64,000 nt of DNA from Malonomonas rubra DSM 5091 (GTDB lineage Bacteria; Desulfobacterota; Desulfuromonadia; Desulfuromonadales; Geopsychrobacteraceae), in contig NZ_FQZT01000002.1 in the NCBI RefSeq assembly GCF_900142125.1, positions 372,001 to 436,000 of the forward strand, given 5' to 3'. Both the position numbers and the translations under genes were made by a program. The notes under the pieces were generated by a model. It saw only the letters and a list, made by a program, of their open reading frames with translations, was not told where the DNA came from and did not search any database. Of this stretch, positions 24,334 through 33,112 are shown one piece after another. The first letter of the stretch is position 1. Every line of letters starts with the position of its first letter.

Positions 24334-27018
24334 TTAATCGGTATGCGGATTCAGTTTCTCCGCATTGATGTTCAGAGCTTTCATCGCACTGTCCAGAATC
24401 GACTTCGGCAACTGACCGGCGTCGACCTGCTGGCGCAGGGCGGCAAGGACGATGTAGCGCGCATCGACCTCGAAGAAGTCGCGCAAACGCTCACGATCAT
24501 CACTGCGTCCGAAGCCGTCAGTGCCGAGACAGTGCAGCTCTCCCGGGAACCACTTGGCGATGGTTGCCGGCAGAACCTTCATGTAGTCACTGGCGGCGAC
24601 AAAGCTGCCCTCTTCTTTCGCCAGAAGGCTCGACAAGTAAGGGACTTTCGGTTTTTTTCCGTGGTTCAGCAGGTTCCAGCGCTCGCACTCAACCGCATCG
24701 GTGTACAGCTCCTTGTAGCTGGTCACGCTCCAGACATCGGCACTCAGGCCGTAATCTTCTTCCAGTATCTGCTGAGCCTTGATTGCTTCGTTGAGGATGG
24801 CTCCGCTGCCGAGCAGGTGAACCTTGCCTTTGCCCTTTTTACGCGATTTGCTGTAACGGTACATACCTTTGAGGATTCCTTCGCGGATATCCTTGCCTTT
24901 CGGCATCGGCGGCATCAGGTAGGTTTCGTTGGTCACCGTCAGGTAGTAGATCAGGTCTTCCTGATTGCAGTACATCCGGTTGAGACCCTCGTGAACGATA
25001 ACCGCCAGTTCGTAGGCAAAAGCCGGATCGTAGGCCTTTACGCTCGGCGGCGCCAGTGCCAGCACGTGGCTGTGGCCGTCCTGATGCTGCAAACCTTCGC
25101 CTGCCAGAGTGGTGCGGCCACTGGTGGCACCGATCAGGAAACCACGCACCCGGCAGTCGCAGGCCTGCCAGATCAGGTCGCCGACCCGCTGGAAGCCGAA
25201 CATCGAGTAGTAAGTGTAAAACGGAATCGTCTGTACACCGTTGTTGGCATGCGCGGTACCGGAGGCGATAAAGCTGGCCATGGCGCCTGCCTCGCTGATT
25301 CCCTCTTCGAGGATCGCGCCATCGGTCTTTTCGTTGTAGAACAACAGGCTGCCCTTGTCGACCGGCTCGTAACGCTGTCCGGCATGGCTGTAGATACCGC
25401 ACTGGCGGAACAGTGACTCCATCCCGAAGGTGCGTGCTTCATCCGGCACGATCGGCACGATCAACTTGCCGAACTCATCGTCGCGCAGCAACTTGGCCAG
25501 CATGTGCACATAGGCCATGGTCGTCGCCAGCGGACGGTCACCGGAGCCCTCGAAGTATTCGCGGAACACCTCTTGGGTATGGCAGGCCATCGGGTAGCTG
25601 GCGTCCTTGCGGTGCGGCAGACTGCCACCGAGCTCAGCACGCCGTTCTTTCAAATAGATCATTTCCGGGCTGTCTTCATCCGGCTTGTAGAAAGGGGTCT
25701 CGAGCAGTTGCTCATCGCTCAGAGGAATGTTGAAACGGGTGCGGAACGCTTTCAGTTCGTCCTCGTTCAATTTCTTCTGTGCGTGGGTGATATTCTTGCC
25801 CTCGCCCGCTTCTCCGAGGCCATACCCTTTGACTGTCTGGGCCAGGATCACAGTCGGCGAACCTTTGTGATTGACAGCCGCTTGATAGGCGGCATAGACC
25901 TTCTGCGGATCATGGCCGCCGCGTGAGAACTTGCCCAGCTGTTCGTCGGTATAGCCGCTAACCAGCTCACGCAGCTCCGGGTATTTGCCGAAGAAGTTTT
26001 CACGGATATAGGTGCCGTTATTCAGAGTGAAACGCTGCATCTCTCCGTCGAGCACCTCGTCCATCCGTTGAACCAGCTTGCCACTGGTGTCGACTTCGAG
26101 CAGGCGATCCCATTCATGGCCCCAGATCACCTTGATGACGTTCCAACCGGCGCCACGGAAGGCGGCCTCCAACTCCTGCATAATTTTACCGTTGCCGCGT
26201 ACCGGCCCATCAAGCCGCTGCAGGTTGCAGTTGACGACAAAGATCAGGTTGTCGAGGTTCTCGCGCGAGGCCAGAGTGATTGCGCCGAGGGATTCCGGTT
26301 CATCCATCTCGCCGTCACCGAGCATCGCCCAGACCTTGCGGCCGCTTCCCTTGCGCAGACCGCGGTCGACCAGGTAGTGGTTGTAACGTGCCTGGTAAAT
26401 AGCGGTCAGCGAAGTGAAACCCATGGAGACGGTCGGGAATTCCCAGAAGTCTGGCATCAGGAAAGGGTGCGGATAAGAAGAGAGCCCCCCCTTATCCGGT
26501 CTCAGTTCACGACGGAAACCGTTCAGATCGTCCTCGTCCAGTCGTCCCTCGAGAAAGGCACGGGCGTAAACCCCCGGCGACGCATGGCCCTGGAAAAAGA
26601 CCATATCACCGAGAAAATCTTCTGTCCGGCCGCGCCAGAAGTGGTTGAAGCCAACCTCCCACAAAGTCGCCGCAGAGGCGAAGGTGGAAATATGCCCGCC
26701 AATCCCCGCTGATTCCTGGTTTGCGCGCACCACCATCGCCATCGCGTTCCAGCGGATCATCGACTTGATCCGCCGCTCCAGTTCCCGATTGCCGGGGTAA
26801 ACCGGCTGCTGGCTGCTCGGAATGCTGTTGATGTAAGGGGTGTTGGCAGTAAAAGGGATATTCACCCCCTGCTCCTGCGCCCGCACCTGCAACAGGCGTA
26901 AAAGCTGCTGGACCCGCTCTTCCCCTTGCGTCTGCAAAACATAGTCGAGCGACTCCCGCCACTCGGCGTCCTCTATTTCGTGAAGCTCACGTAGATCCTG
27001 AGTTTGTTCCTTGCCCAT
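24334..27018 (-). CDS. aceE: Pyruvate dehydrogenase E1, homodimeric type
   Basis: Thiamine-diphosphate E1 (894 residues, near the E. coli length) that decarboxylates pyruvate and transfers the acetyl group to E2 lipoate. Seen are the N-terminal GGHISTFASAATLWEVGFNHFW region, the ThDP motif GDGEMDEPESLGAI...NLIFVVNCNLQRLDG (about 233-270), and later IPFYTYYSMFGFQRVGDLIWQACD and GATSGRTTLAGEGLQHQDGHS. GAGGAG precedes the ATG. It is first in the aceE-aceF-lpdA operon. A palindrome overlapping its likely promoter may be the binding site of a regulator. Confidence 0.97.
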   Translation of the reverse strand: MGKEQTQDLRELHEIEDAEWRESLDYVLQTQGEERVQQLLRLLQVRAQEQGVNIPFTANTPYINSIPSSQQPVYPGNRELERRIKSMIRWNAMAMVVRANQESAGIGGHISTFASAATLWEVGFNHFWRGRTEDFLGDMVFFQGHASPGVYARAFLEGRLDEDDLNGFRRELRPDKGGLSSYPHPFLMPDFWEFPTVSMGFTSLTAIYQARYNHYLVDRGLRKGSGRKVWAMLGDGEMDEPESLGAITLASRENLDNLIFVVNCNLQRLDGPVRGNGKIMQELEAAFRGAGWNVIKVIWGHEWDRLLEVDTSGKLVQRMDEVLDGEMQRFTLNNGTYIRENFFGKYPELRELVSGYTDEQLGKFSRGGHDPQKVYAAYQAAVNHKGSPTVILAQTVKGYGLGEAGEGKNITHAQKKLNEDELKAFRTRFNIPLSDEQLLETPFYKPDEDSPEMIYLKERRAELGGSLPHRKDASYPMACHTQEVFREYFEGSGDRPLATTMAYVHMLAKLLRDDEFGKLIVPIVPDEARTFGMESLFRQCGIYSHAGQRYEPVDKGSLLFYNEKTDGAILEEGISEAGAMASFIASGTAHANNGVQTIPFYTYYSMFGFQRVGDLIWQACDCRVRGFLIGATSGRTTLAGEGLQHQDGHSHVLALAPPSVKAYDPAFAYELAVIVHEGLNRMYCNQEDLIYYLTVTNETYLMPPMPKGKDIREGILKGMYRYSKSRKKGKGKVHLLGSGAILNEAIKAQQILEEDYGLSADVWSVTSYKELYTDAVECERWNLLNHGKKPKVPYLSSLLAKEEGSFVAASDYMKVLPATIAKWFPGELHCLGTDGFGRSDDRERLRDFFEVDARYIVLAALRQQVDAGQLPKSILDSAMKALNINAEKLNPHTD

Positions 27019-27090
27019 GGACTCTTCTCCTCAACTTGTCTATGCTGTCCCGGTTGGAGATAATCGTGTAAAAACAGTCAGACAAGCACC

Positions 27091-27131
27091 ATTGTAACAG
27101 GAAACGAAAAAGTCGACAGGCCTGCGACTTT
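27091..27131 (-). promoter_or_regulatory. aceE promoter region with a 23-bp near-palindrome
   Basis: On the minus strand TACAAT (27091-27096) makes a good -10 with a weak -35 (CTGTCG, 27114-27119) at 17 bases. A near-perfect palindrome, AAAGTCG (27109-27115), one unpaired base, CAGGCCTG, CGACTTT (27125-27131), overlaps the -35. It is also 26 bases before the divergent hyuA start, so one regulator could control both. Confidence 0.45.
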
Positions 27132-27156
27132 CGAATCTGCTTTCAGGGGAGAACCG

Positions 27157-29139
27157 ATGCTGATCATCGGCATAGATACCGGTGGTACTTTCACCGACTT
27201 CATCTGGCAGGAAGGCAACCAGAGCGGCGAGCACAAACGCCTCTCGACCCCGCACAATCCCGCCGAAGCGGTACTGGCCGGACTGAACCACCTGGCGGGT
27301 GAGCGCCCGTTCTGGCTGGTGCATGGTTCGACCGTCGCCACCAATGCCCTGCTGGAGAAAAAAGGCGCGCGTACTGCCCTGATCAGCAATCGTGGTTTCG
27401 AAGACATCATCGAGATCGCTCGCCAGAACCGTCCCGAGCTGTACGATCTGCAGGTGAAAAAAAATCCGCCGCTGGTGCCAAGCGAACTGCGTTTCGGCAT
27501 CTCTGGCCGGGTCGACCCGGCAGGTGAGATCATCGAAACTCTCGTTGAAGCTGATCTGCAGCCGCTGCTGGAACAACTCCGGCAGAAACAGGTCGAATCG
27601 ATAGCCGTAGCGCTGCTGTTCTCCTTCAACAACCAGCAACACGAACTACTCATCGCTGAAAAGCTCAAAGCACTCGGGCTGCCGATCTCTTTGTCACACC
27701 AGATTCTGGCCGAGTTCCGCGAATACGAGCGCACCAGCACCACCCTGATCAACGCCTATGTTTCACCGAAGATGGACCGCTACCTGGCGCAGATTGCCGA
27801 ACAATCGGGAGCCGAGGTGTTCCGCATCATGCAGTCGAACGGCGGCTCGATTTCAGCGGCAACAGCTCGTCGCGAATCGGTCCGCACCATCCTTTCCGGC
27901 CCGGCCGGGGGGGCAGTCGGCGCACACGTCATCGGCAAACAGAGCGGACACCACAAGCTGATCACCTTCGACATGGGCGGCACCAGCACCGACGTCGCCC
28001 TGATAGACCGGCATCTACCGCTGACCACCGAATCGACCATCGCTGGCTACCCGGTCAAGGTGCCGATGATCGACATTCACACCGTCGGTGCCGGTGGCGG
28101 CTCCATTGCCCGGCTCGACCGTGGCGGTTCACTCCAGGTCGGCCCGGAAAGCGCCGGTGCCGATCCGGGACCCATCTGCTACGGTAAGGGAGAAGAGTTG
28201 ACCGTCACCGACGCCAACCTCTATCTCGGCCGCCTGATTCCGGATCATTTTCTCGGTGGCGGTATGCAGCTGCAAACGGCAAAAGTGAAACAGAAGATGG
28301 AAGATTTCGCCACACAGCTTCAGCTCGACCCGATCGAACTGGCGGAAGGCATCCTCGCCGTCGCCAACAGCGCCATGGAGGGTGCGATCAAGAAAATTTC
28401 GGTTGAACGCGGCTTCGACCCGCGCGAATTCACTCTTTTCTCTTTCGGTGGCGCCGGTGGCATGCATGCCGTCGAGCTGGCCGAACTCCTGCAGATGCCG
28501 CAGGTGATGGTACCAACCTCCCCCGGCATCCTCTCAGCCTGCGGCATGCTGATGGCTAACGTCATCAAGGACTATTCACAGACTGTGATGCTGGATCAGC
28601 AGCAGGCCGATCACGCTATTCTGGATGAACAGTTCGCTCCGCTGATGAAGCAGGCACAAGAGGATTTGCGGGAAGAAGGCGTCAGCGCCGAGCGCATCGA
28701 ACTGCAGCCGCTGCTCGACATGCGCTACAAGGGCCAGTCGTTTGAGCTGCTGGTCGACTACACAGAGGACTTTGTCAGTGAGTTTCACCAGCAGCACCAG
28801 CGTGCCTACGGTTATGCCAGCGCTGACAAACCGGTGGAGATCGTCAACCTGAGGCTGCGTGCCTACGGCCGCCCGGATCATCAACTGCCTCAGCAACAGC
28901 CTAAAGCACAAGCAGAACCAGTGCCTGAAGCAATCCTCGGGCAGACCGAATCGATCTTCGGCGGCAAACAGCAGGCAACAACAATCATTGATCGCAACCG
29001 GTTGCAGCACGGCAACAGCTTCGACGGCCCGGCGATCATCACCGAGTATTCATCGACCATCGTGCTGCCTCCCGAGTGGTGCTGCGACGTCGATCCTTTC
29101 GGCCACCTGCTGCTGACACGGAAGGAGGCGGAAAAATGA
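27157..29139 (+). CDS. Hydantoinase/oxoprolinase family protein, subunit A (HyuA type)
   Basis: A 660-residue member of the HyuA/OplA family, ATP-dependent hydrolases of cyclic amides such as hydantoins and 5-oxoproline, also related to acetone carboxylase beta subunits. The actin-like phosphate-binding start IGIDTGGTFTDFIW is followed by VHGSTVATNALLEKKGA, and later by TFDMGGTSTDVALID and GPESAGADPGPICYGKG. GGGGAG precedes the ATG. Its last four bases overlap the start of the B subunit gene (ATGA). The real substrate cannot be told from sequence; 5-oxoproline or a hydantoin-like compound is the default guess. Confidence 0.9.
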   Translation: MLIIGIDTGGTFTDFIWQEGNQSGEHKRLSTPHNPAEAVLAGLNHLAGERPFWLVHGSTVATNALLEKKGARTALISNRGFEDIIEIARQNRPELYDLQVKKNPPLVPSELRFGISGRVDPAGEIIETLVEADLQPLLEQLRQKQVESIAVALLFSFNNQQHELLIAEKLKALGLPISLSHQILAEFREYERTSTTLINAYVSPKMDRYLAQIAEQSGAEVFRIMQSNGGSISAATARRESVRTILSGPAGGAVGAHVIGKQSGHHKLITFDMGGTSTDVALIDRHLPLTTESTIAGYPVKVPMIDIHTVGAGGGSIARLDRGGSLQVGPESAGADPGPICYGKGEELTVTDANLYLGRLIPDHFLGGGMQLQTAKVKQKMEDFATQLQLDPIELAEGILAVANSAMEGAIKKISVERGFDPREFTLFSFGGAGGMHAVELAELLQMPQVMVPTSPGILSACGMLMANVIKDYSQTVMLDQQQADHAILDEQFAPLMKQAQEDLREEGVSAERIELQPLLDMRYKGQSFELLVDYTEDFVSEFHQQHQRAYGYASADKPVEIVNLRLRAYGRPDHQLPQQQPKAQAEPVPEAILGQTESIFGGKQQATTIIDRNRLQHGNSFDGPAIITEYSSTIVLPPEWCCDVDPFGHLLLTRKEAEK

Positions 29140-30698
29140 TCGTCAACCCGATCCTGCTGCAGGTCTTCCGCAACCGCTTCGTCGCCATTGCCGAGGAGAT
29201 GGGCGTCACCCTGGGCCGCACCGCGTTTTCTCCTAATATAAAAGAGCGCCGTGATTATTCCTGCGCCCTATTCGACGCAAACGGTGACATGATCGCGCAG
29301 GCGGCGCACATCCCGGTCCACTTGGGATCGATGCCGCTGTCGGTGAAAGCAGCGATTGCCGCCATCGACATGCAGGCTGGCGACATGGTGATGCTCAACG
29401 ATCCCTTCGCCGGTGGCACTCACCTGCCGGACATCACCCTGGTGGCACCGGTCTACGTGAACGAAAGCGAAACACCAGCGTTCTACGTGGCCAACCGCGC
29501 CCACCACTCCGATGTAGGCGGCATGTCGCCCGGTTCGATGCCGGTGGCGACCAGTATTTTCCAGGAAGGCTTGATCATCCCGCCGACCTTGATCGTCCGT
29601 AACGGCGAGATCGATCGCAACCTGTTCGCTCTGCTGCTGCGGAACGTACGCACACCGCAGGAACGGGAGGGCGATTTCGCGGCCCAGGTCATGGCCAACC
29701 TGACCGGGGTCGAGCGCAGCAAACAACTTGTGGAGAAATATGGTCTGCAGCAAACCTGCGACTACGCCGGTTACCTGAACGATTATGCGGAAAAAATGCT
29801 GCGGCAGACCATCTCGGCAATTCCGGACGGCGAATACCGGTTCGAGGATTATCTCGACAACGACGGTATTTCTACCGACCCGGTCCCCTTAAAACTAAAG
29901 GTGAAGATCACCGGTGACGCCGCCGAGCTCGACTTCCGAGAAAGCGCCCGGCAGGTCAAAGGCAGCGTCAACGCAGTCTACGCCATCACCTTGTCTGCAG
30001 TGCTTTATTGCTTCCGCTGCCTGATCAAAGAAGATGTGCCGACCAACGCTGGAATCGCCCGACCGCTGAATATCCTGACCGAACCTGGGACAGTGGTCGA
30101 TGCCCGCTTTCCTGCAGCGGTCGCCGGCGGCAACGTCGAAACCAGCCAACGCATCGTCGACCTGGTTCTGGGCGCTTTAGCGCAGGCGATACCGGAACAG
30201 ATCCCCGCTGCCAGCCAGGGCACCATGAACAACACGACCATTGGCGGCATCGACCCACGCACCGATCAGCCTTTCAGCTACTACGAAACCCTCGGCGGCG
30301 GGTGCGGAGCCACCAGTTTGCACGATGGCGCCGACGCGGTGCACTCACACATGACCAACACTCTCAATACCCCGATCGAAGCGCTTGAGTACGCCTATCC
30401 TTTCCGCGTGACCTGTTACGGCCTTCGCAGTGGTTCTGGTGGTGCTGGGAAACAGCGGGGAGGAGATGGACTGATCCGCGAGATCGAAATGCTCACCGAC
30501 ACTGAAGTGACAGTTCTGACCGAGCGTCGTAACGGTTCCCCCTACGGGCTAAACGGTGGTTCCAACGGGCAAAATGGCAGAAATCAAAAAATATCCGCCA
30601 CGGCAGAGAGGGTGCCGGGTAAAATCACCTGCTCTTTCGCAGCGGGCGAGAAGCTACGCATCGAAACACCGGGGGGAGGGGGTTGGGGAAAGAAATGA
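29136..30698 (+). CDS. Hydantoinase/oxoprolinase family protein, subunit B (HyuB type)
   Basis: The partner of the A subunit (520 residues) in the HyuB/acetone carboxylase alpha family. Motifs are EEMGVTLGRTAFSPNIKERRDYSCA near the start, LNDPFAGGTHLPDITLVAPV (about 88-107), NRAHHSDVGGMSPGSMP with likely metal-binding His-Asp residues, and GGGGWGKK at the end. The ATG at 29136 overlaps the hyuA stop; an open extension upstream lies inside hyuA. The 3' end overlaps the next gene by ATGA, so all three are translationally coupled. Confidence 0.9.
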   Translation: MIVNPILLQVFRNRFVAIAEEMGVTLGRTAFSPNIKERRDYSCALFDANGDMIAQAAHIPVHLGSMPLSVKAAIAAIDMQAGDMVMLNDPFAGGTHLPDITLVAPVYVNESETPAFYVANRAHHSDVGGMSPGSMPVATSIFQEGLIIPPTLIVRNGEIDRNLFALLLRNVRTPQEREGDFAAQVMANLTGVERSKQLVEKYGLQQTCDYAGYLNDYAEKMLRQTISAIPDGEYRFEDYLDNDGISTDPVPLKLKVKITGDAAELDFRESARQVKGSVNAVYAITLSAVLYCFRCLIKEDVPTNAGIARPLNILTEPGTVVDARFPAAVAGGNVETSQRIVDLVLGALAQAIPEQIPAASQGTMNNTTIGGIDPRTDQPFSYYETLGGGCGATSLHDGADAVHSHMTNTLNTPIEALEYAYPFRVTCYGLRSGSGGAGKQRGGDGLIREIEMLTDTEVTVLTERRNGSPYGLNGGSNGQNGRNQKISATAERVPGKITCSFAAGEKLRIETPGGGGWGKK

Positions 30699-32191
30699 GC
30701 AGACTCTTTGTTCCTGTCATACTGTTTCTGATCCTGTTTACCAATCTGGCGTCTGCTGCAGTCACTCCCGCCTTGCTTCGCTCTGCCGAACAAGGGAATG
30801 CCGATTCCCAGTACCAGGTCGGCATCACCTACTTACGCAAAGCCCAGGGGCAGAATTATCTGGAAGCGGTGAAATGGTTGAGGTTGGCTGCGGACAGTGG
30901 TCACGCCAATGCGCAATACAGCCTGGCGCTGCGTTATCTGCTCGGCCAGGGGGTAAAGAAAGATCCCGAACAGGCAGCAGACTGGCTGCAAAAAGCAGCG
31001 CAGCAAAATCATGCCGATGCACAATACAGCCTCGGCATGCGCTTTTTCTATGGGCAGGGGCGGGAAAAAGATAAAAAGCAGGCCTGGTACTGGTTGCGCA
31101 AGGCTGCTGCACAGGGGCAGGCAGATGCGTTAAAAATGAAACTTCCCGCAGTGGAGAAAAAATCTCCAGCGAAAAAAAAGGACGATCAGCAGGACACTGA
31201 AAAACTGATCGAAGCTTATATTGAACAAGTATTCGCTGAAACTGACGACCAGGCGACAGTAGCGGAAAAGAAACGCCTGGAAGAGCTGCTGACCCCGAAA
31301 GAAACGTTACAGGCAATCCAGCAGGCTCATTTGAGGCTGGGGGAAAACGATATCAGCAGCGACCAGGAATTCAACCGTCAGCTTGACGAACTCAGCGACA
31401 GCAACACCTTCGCAGCTGATTACTTTTTCATCGGCAACCGCATGATTAAGGAAGGTAATCTACCGCTGGCGATTCTCGCCTACGAAAGATCACTGGAACT
31501 GGCTCCAGAAAATCCGAGTGGACTGCGCAACCTAGCCTCTGCTTACGCCCACACCGGCAAAAATGAAAAAGCGATCAAGGCACTGCAGAGGTCGATCGAG
31601 CTCAGTCCGCAGCAGGCATCAAAGCATGCCACTCTCGGTCTGGTCTATCATGTCTCCGGCGACCTTGACAATGCGCTGCGGAAATACAGGGACGCCGCTG
31701 CTCTCAACCCCGGTCTCGGCTGGTTTTATCCCGACATGGCTGACATCTTGCTGCAACAGGGGCAATACAACCTTGCCCGGCAAGCGTTGCTCCAGGCCAA
31801 AATATTGGGAATGGAGAGAGAACGCATCTGGCAGCGTTTTGTCGCCTTGGCCCCACAGAAATATCAGCAGGAAAGCGACCAGCCGACCGCGTCTCTGCAT
31901 CTGCGCCAGCTGATGTTCGCTTCCGCAGAAGAGGCCGAAGAAGCCCTGCGCGAATTAAAAAATGGTGCAGACTTCTATCAACTCGGCATGAGCAGGGCTA
32001 CCGTCCAATTTCAGAAAAATAGCGGTTATTGGGGGCCTTATTTACCAGAGCAGCTGGCACCAAAAATCAAGGCAGTGCTGGCTGACCTTGCCCCCTTTGC
32101 CTACAGCCCAATCATCGAAACCTCGGCTGGTTTTCACATCCTGCAAAAATTTCTTTTCTACGACCAGCTGTTGACAGCCGGGCAAAACTGA
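30695..32191 (+). CDS. Sel1/TPR repeat protein with C-terminal parvulin-like domain
   Basis: A 498-residue exported protein. A signal peptide (about 1-21, ending NLASAA) is followed by Sel1-type repeats (about 28-145, e.g. ADSGHANAQYSLALRYLLGQGV), a charged linker, canonical TPRs (about 245-390, e.g. LPLAILAYERSLELAPENPSG) and a region from about 400 resembling a PpiC/SurA parvulin (SLHLRQLMFASAEEAEEALREL, GADFYQLGMS, then GYWGPYLPEQL and ETSAGFHILQKF). I do not know this domain order as a named family. The parvulin active site is not clearly complete, so it may be a chaperone rather than an isomerase. The ATG overlaps the hyuB stop (ATGA), tying it to the hyu operon; why is unclear. Confidence 0.75.
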   Translation: MSRLFVPVILFLILFTNLASAAVTPALLRSAEQGNADSQYQVGITYLRKAQGQNYLEAVKWLRLAADSGHANAQYSLALRYLLGQGVKKDPEQAADWLQKAAQQNHADAQYSLGMRFFYGQGREKDKKQAWYWLRKAAAQGQADALKMKLPAVEKKSPAKKKDDQQDTEKLIEAYIEQVFAETDDQATVAEKKRLEELLTPKETLQAIQQAHLRLGENDISSDQEFNRQLDELSDSNTFAADYFFIGNRMIKEGNLPLAILAYERSLELAPENPSGLRNLASAYAHTGKNEKAIKALQRSIELSPQQASKHATLGLVYHVSGDLDNALRKYRDAAALNPGLGWFYPDMADILLQQGQYNLARQALLQAKILGMERERIWQRFVALAPQKYQQESDQPTASLHLRQLMFASAEEAEEALRELKNGADFYQLGMSRATVQFQKNSGYWGPYLPEQLAPKIKAVLADLAPFAYSPIIETSAGFHILQKFLFYDQLLTAGQN

Positions 32192-32199
32192 TCTAGAAA
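32171..32199 (+). promoter_or_regulatory. Promoter of the FMN riboswitch-ribB transcript
   Basis: Consensus TTGACA (32171-32176), a 17-base spacer and TAGAAA (32194-32199) lie over the last codons and stop of the TPR/parvulin gene. They put transcription start just before the riboswitch. Confidence 0.7.
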
Positions 32200-32208
32200 A
32201 GACATGCT

Positions 32209-32352
32209 GTTCTCAGGGCGGGGTGAAAGTCCCCACCGGCGGTATCCCGACTTTGTGCGGGGAGCCCGCGAGCGCTTTTCCATGGGGAAAAGGTCAGCAG
32301 ATCCGGTGAGATGCCGGAGCCGACGGTTATAGTCCGGATGAAAGAGGATCAT
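32209..32352 (+). promoter_or_regulatory. FMN riboswitch (RFN element)
   Basis: The conserved RFN core is seen: TCTCAGGGCGGGGTGAAAGT near the 5' side, CCCACCGGCGGTA, a variable stem around 32272-32293 (GCGCTTTTCCATGGGGAAAAGG), then CAGATCCGGTGAGATGCCG and GCCGACGGTTATAGTCCGG with the closing ATGAAAGAGGA. It binds FMN and should shut off ribB. Between it and the gene (32353-32455) I see no clear intrinsic terminator, so control may act on translation. Confidence 0.96.
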
Positions 32353-32455
32353 GCAACCTGCCACAAAGCGGCTGCGGCCGTACGATCTGTGCAGTCTCTG
32401 CGATCAATCCTTCAACGCCCTGATTCTGGTCCAATTTCTTTTACAGGAGAAAACC

Positions 32456-33109
32456 ATGAATCAGTCACTTCTGGCCGACTTCGGCACCCCGTTCGAACGT
32501 GTTGAAAAAGCACTGCAAGCGCTCCGTAGCGGGCGCGGAATCCTAGTCACTGACGACGAAGATCGCGAAAACGAAGGCGACCTGATCTACGCCGCCGAAA
32601 CCCTCACCGATGCCCAGATGGCGATGCTAATCCGTGAATGCAGCGGTATCGTCTGCCTCTGCCTGACCGATGAAAAGGTCACAGAGCTGGGATTACCGAT
32701 GATGGTCGAGGCAAACAACAGTCAGTTCCAGACCGCCTTCACCGTCACTATCGAAGCGGCCGAAGGCGTCACCACCGGTGTTTCAGCTGCAGATCGCGTT
32801 ACCACCATCAAAGCGGCGATTGCCGACGATGCCAAACCGAGTGACATCTGCAGCCCCGGGCATGTCTTCCCGCTACGGGCACGCGAAGGAGGAGTGCTGG
32901 AACGTGCAGGTCACACCGAAGCAACCGTCGACCTTATGAGACTGGCGGGGTTGAAGCCCTGTGGTGTGCTGTGCGAGCTGACCAACCCGGACGGCACCAT
33001 GGCACGGATGCCGGAAGTGATCGATTTTGCCGAGAAGCACTACATGCCGGTGCTGACAATTGAGGACATCATCAACTACCGTATCGCCATCCAGGAAAAA
33101 GCCAGCTGA
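32456..33109 (+). CDS. ribB: 3,4-dihydroxy-2-butanone-4-phosphate synthase
   Basis: Monofunctional RibB (217 residues, same length as the E. coli enzyme), which converts ribulose 5-phosphate to dihydroxybutanone phosphate for riboflavin. The acidic metal/substrate loop [11 protein letters not shown] lies near residue 34-44. Other motifs are [47 protein letters not shown] and [16 protein letters not shown]. No GTP cyclohydrolase II domain is attached. CAGGAGA precedes the ATG; an upstream open extension would run into the riboswitch leader. It is controlled by the FMN riboswitch and isolated from other rib genes. Confidence 0.97.
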   Translation: MNQSLLADFGTPFERVEKALQALRSGRGILVTDDEDRENEGDLIYAAETLTDAQMAMLIRECSGIVCLCLTDEKVTELGLPMMVEANNSQFQTAFTVTIEAAEGVTTGVSAADRVTTIKAAIADDAKPSDICSPGHVFPLRAREGGVLERAGHTEATVDLMRLAGLKPCGVLCELTNPDGTMARMPEVIDFAEKHYMPVLTIEDIINYRIAIQEKAS

Positions 33110-33112
33110 TTA

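Noticed and set aside
24070-25416. Long plus-strand open frame of 448 codons
   Set aside because: Antisense to aceE/aceF, with composition typical of a mirrored frame and no known motifs.
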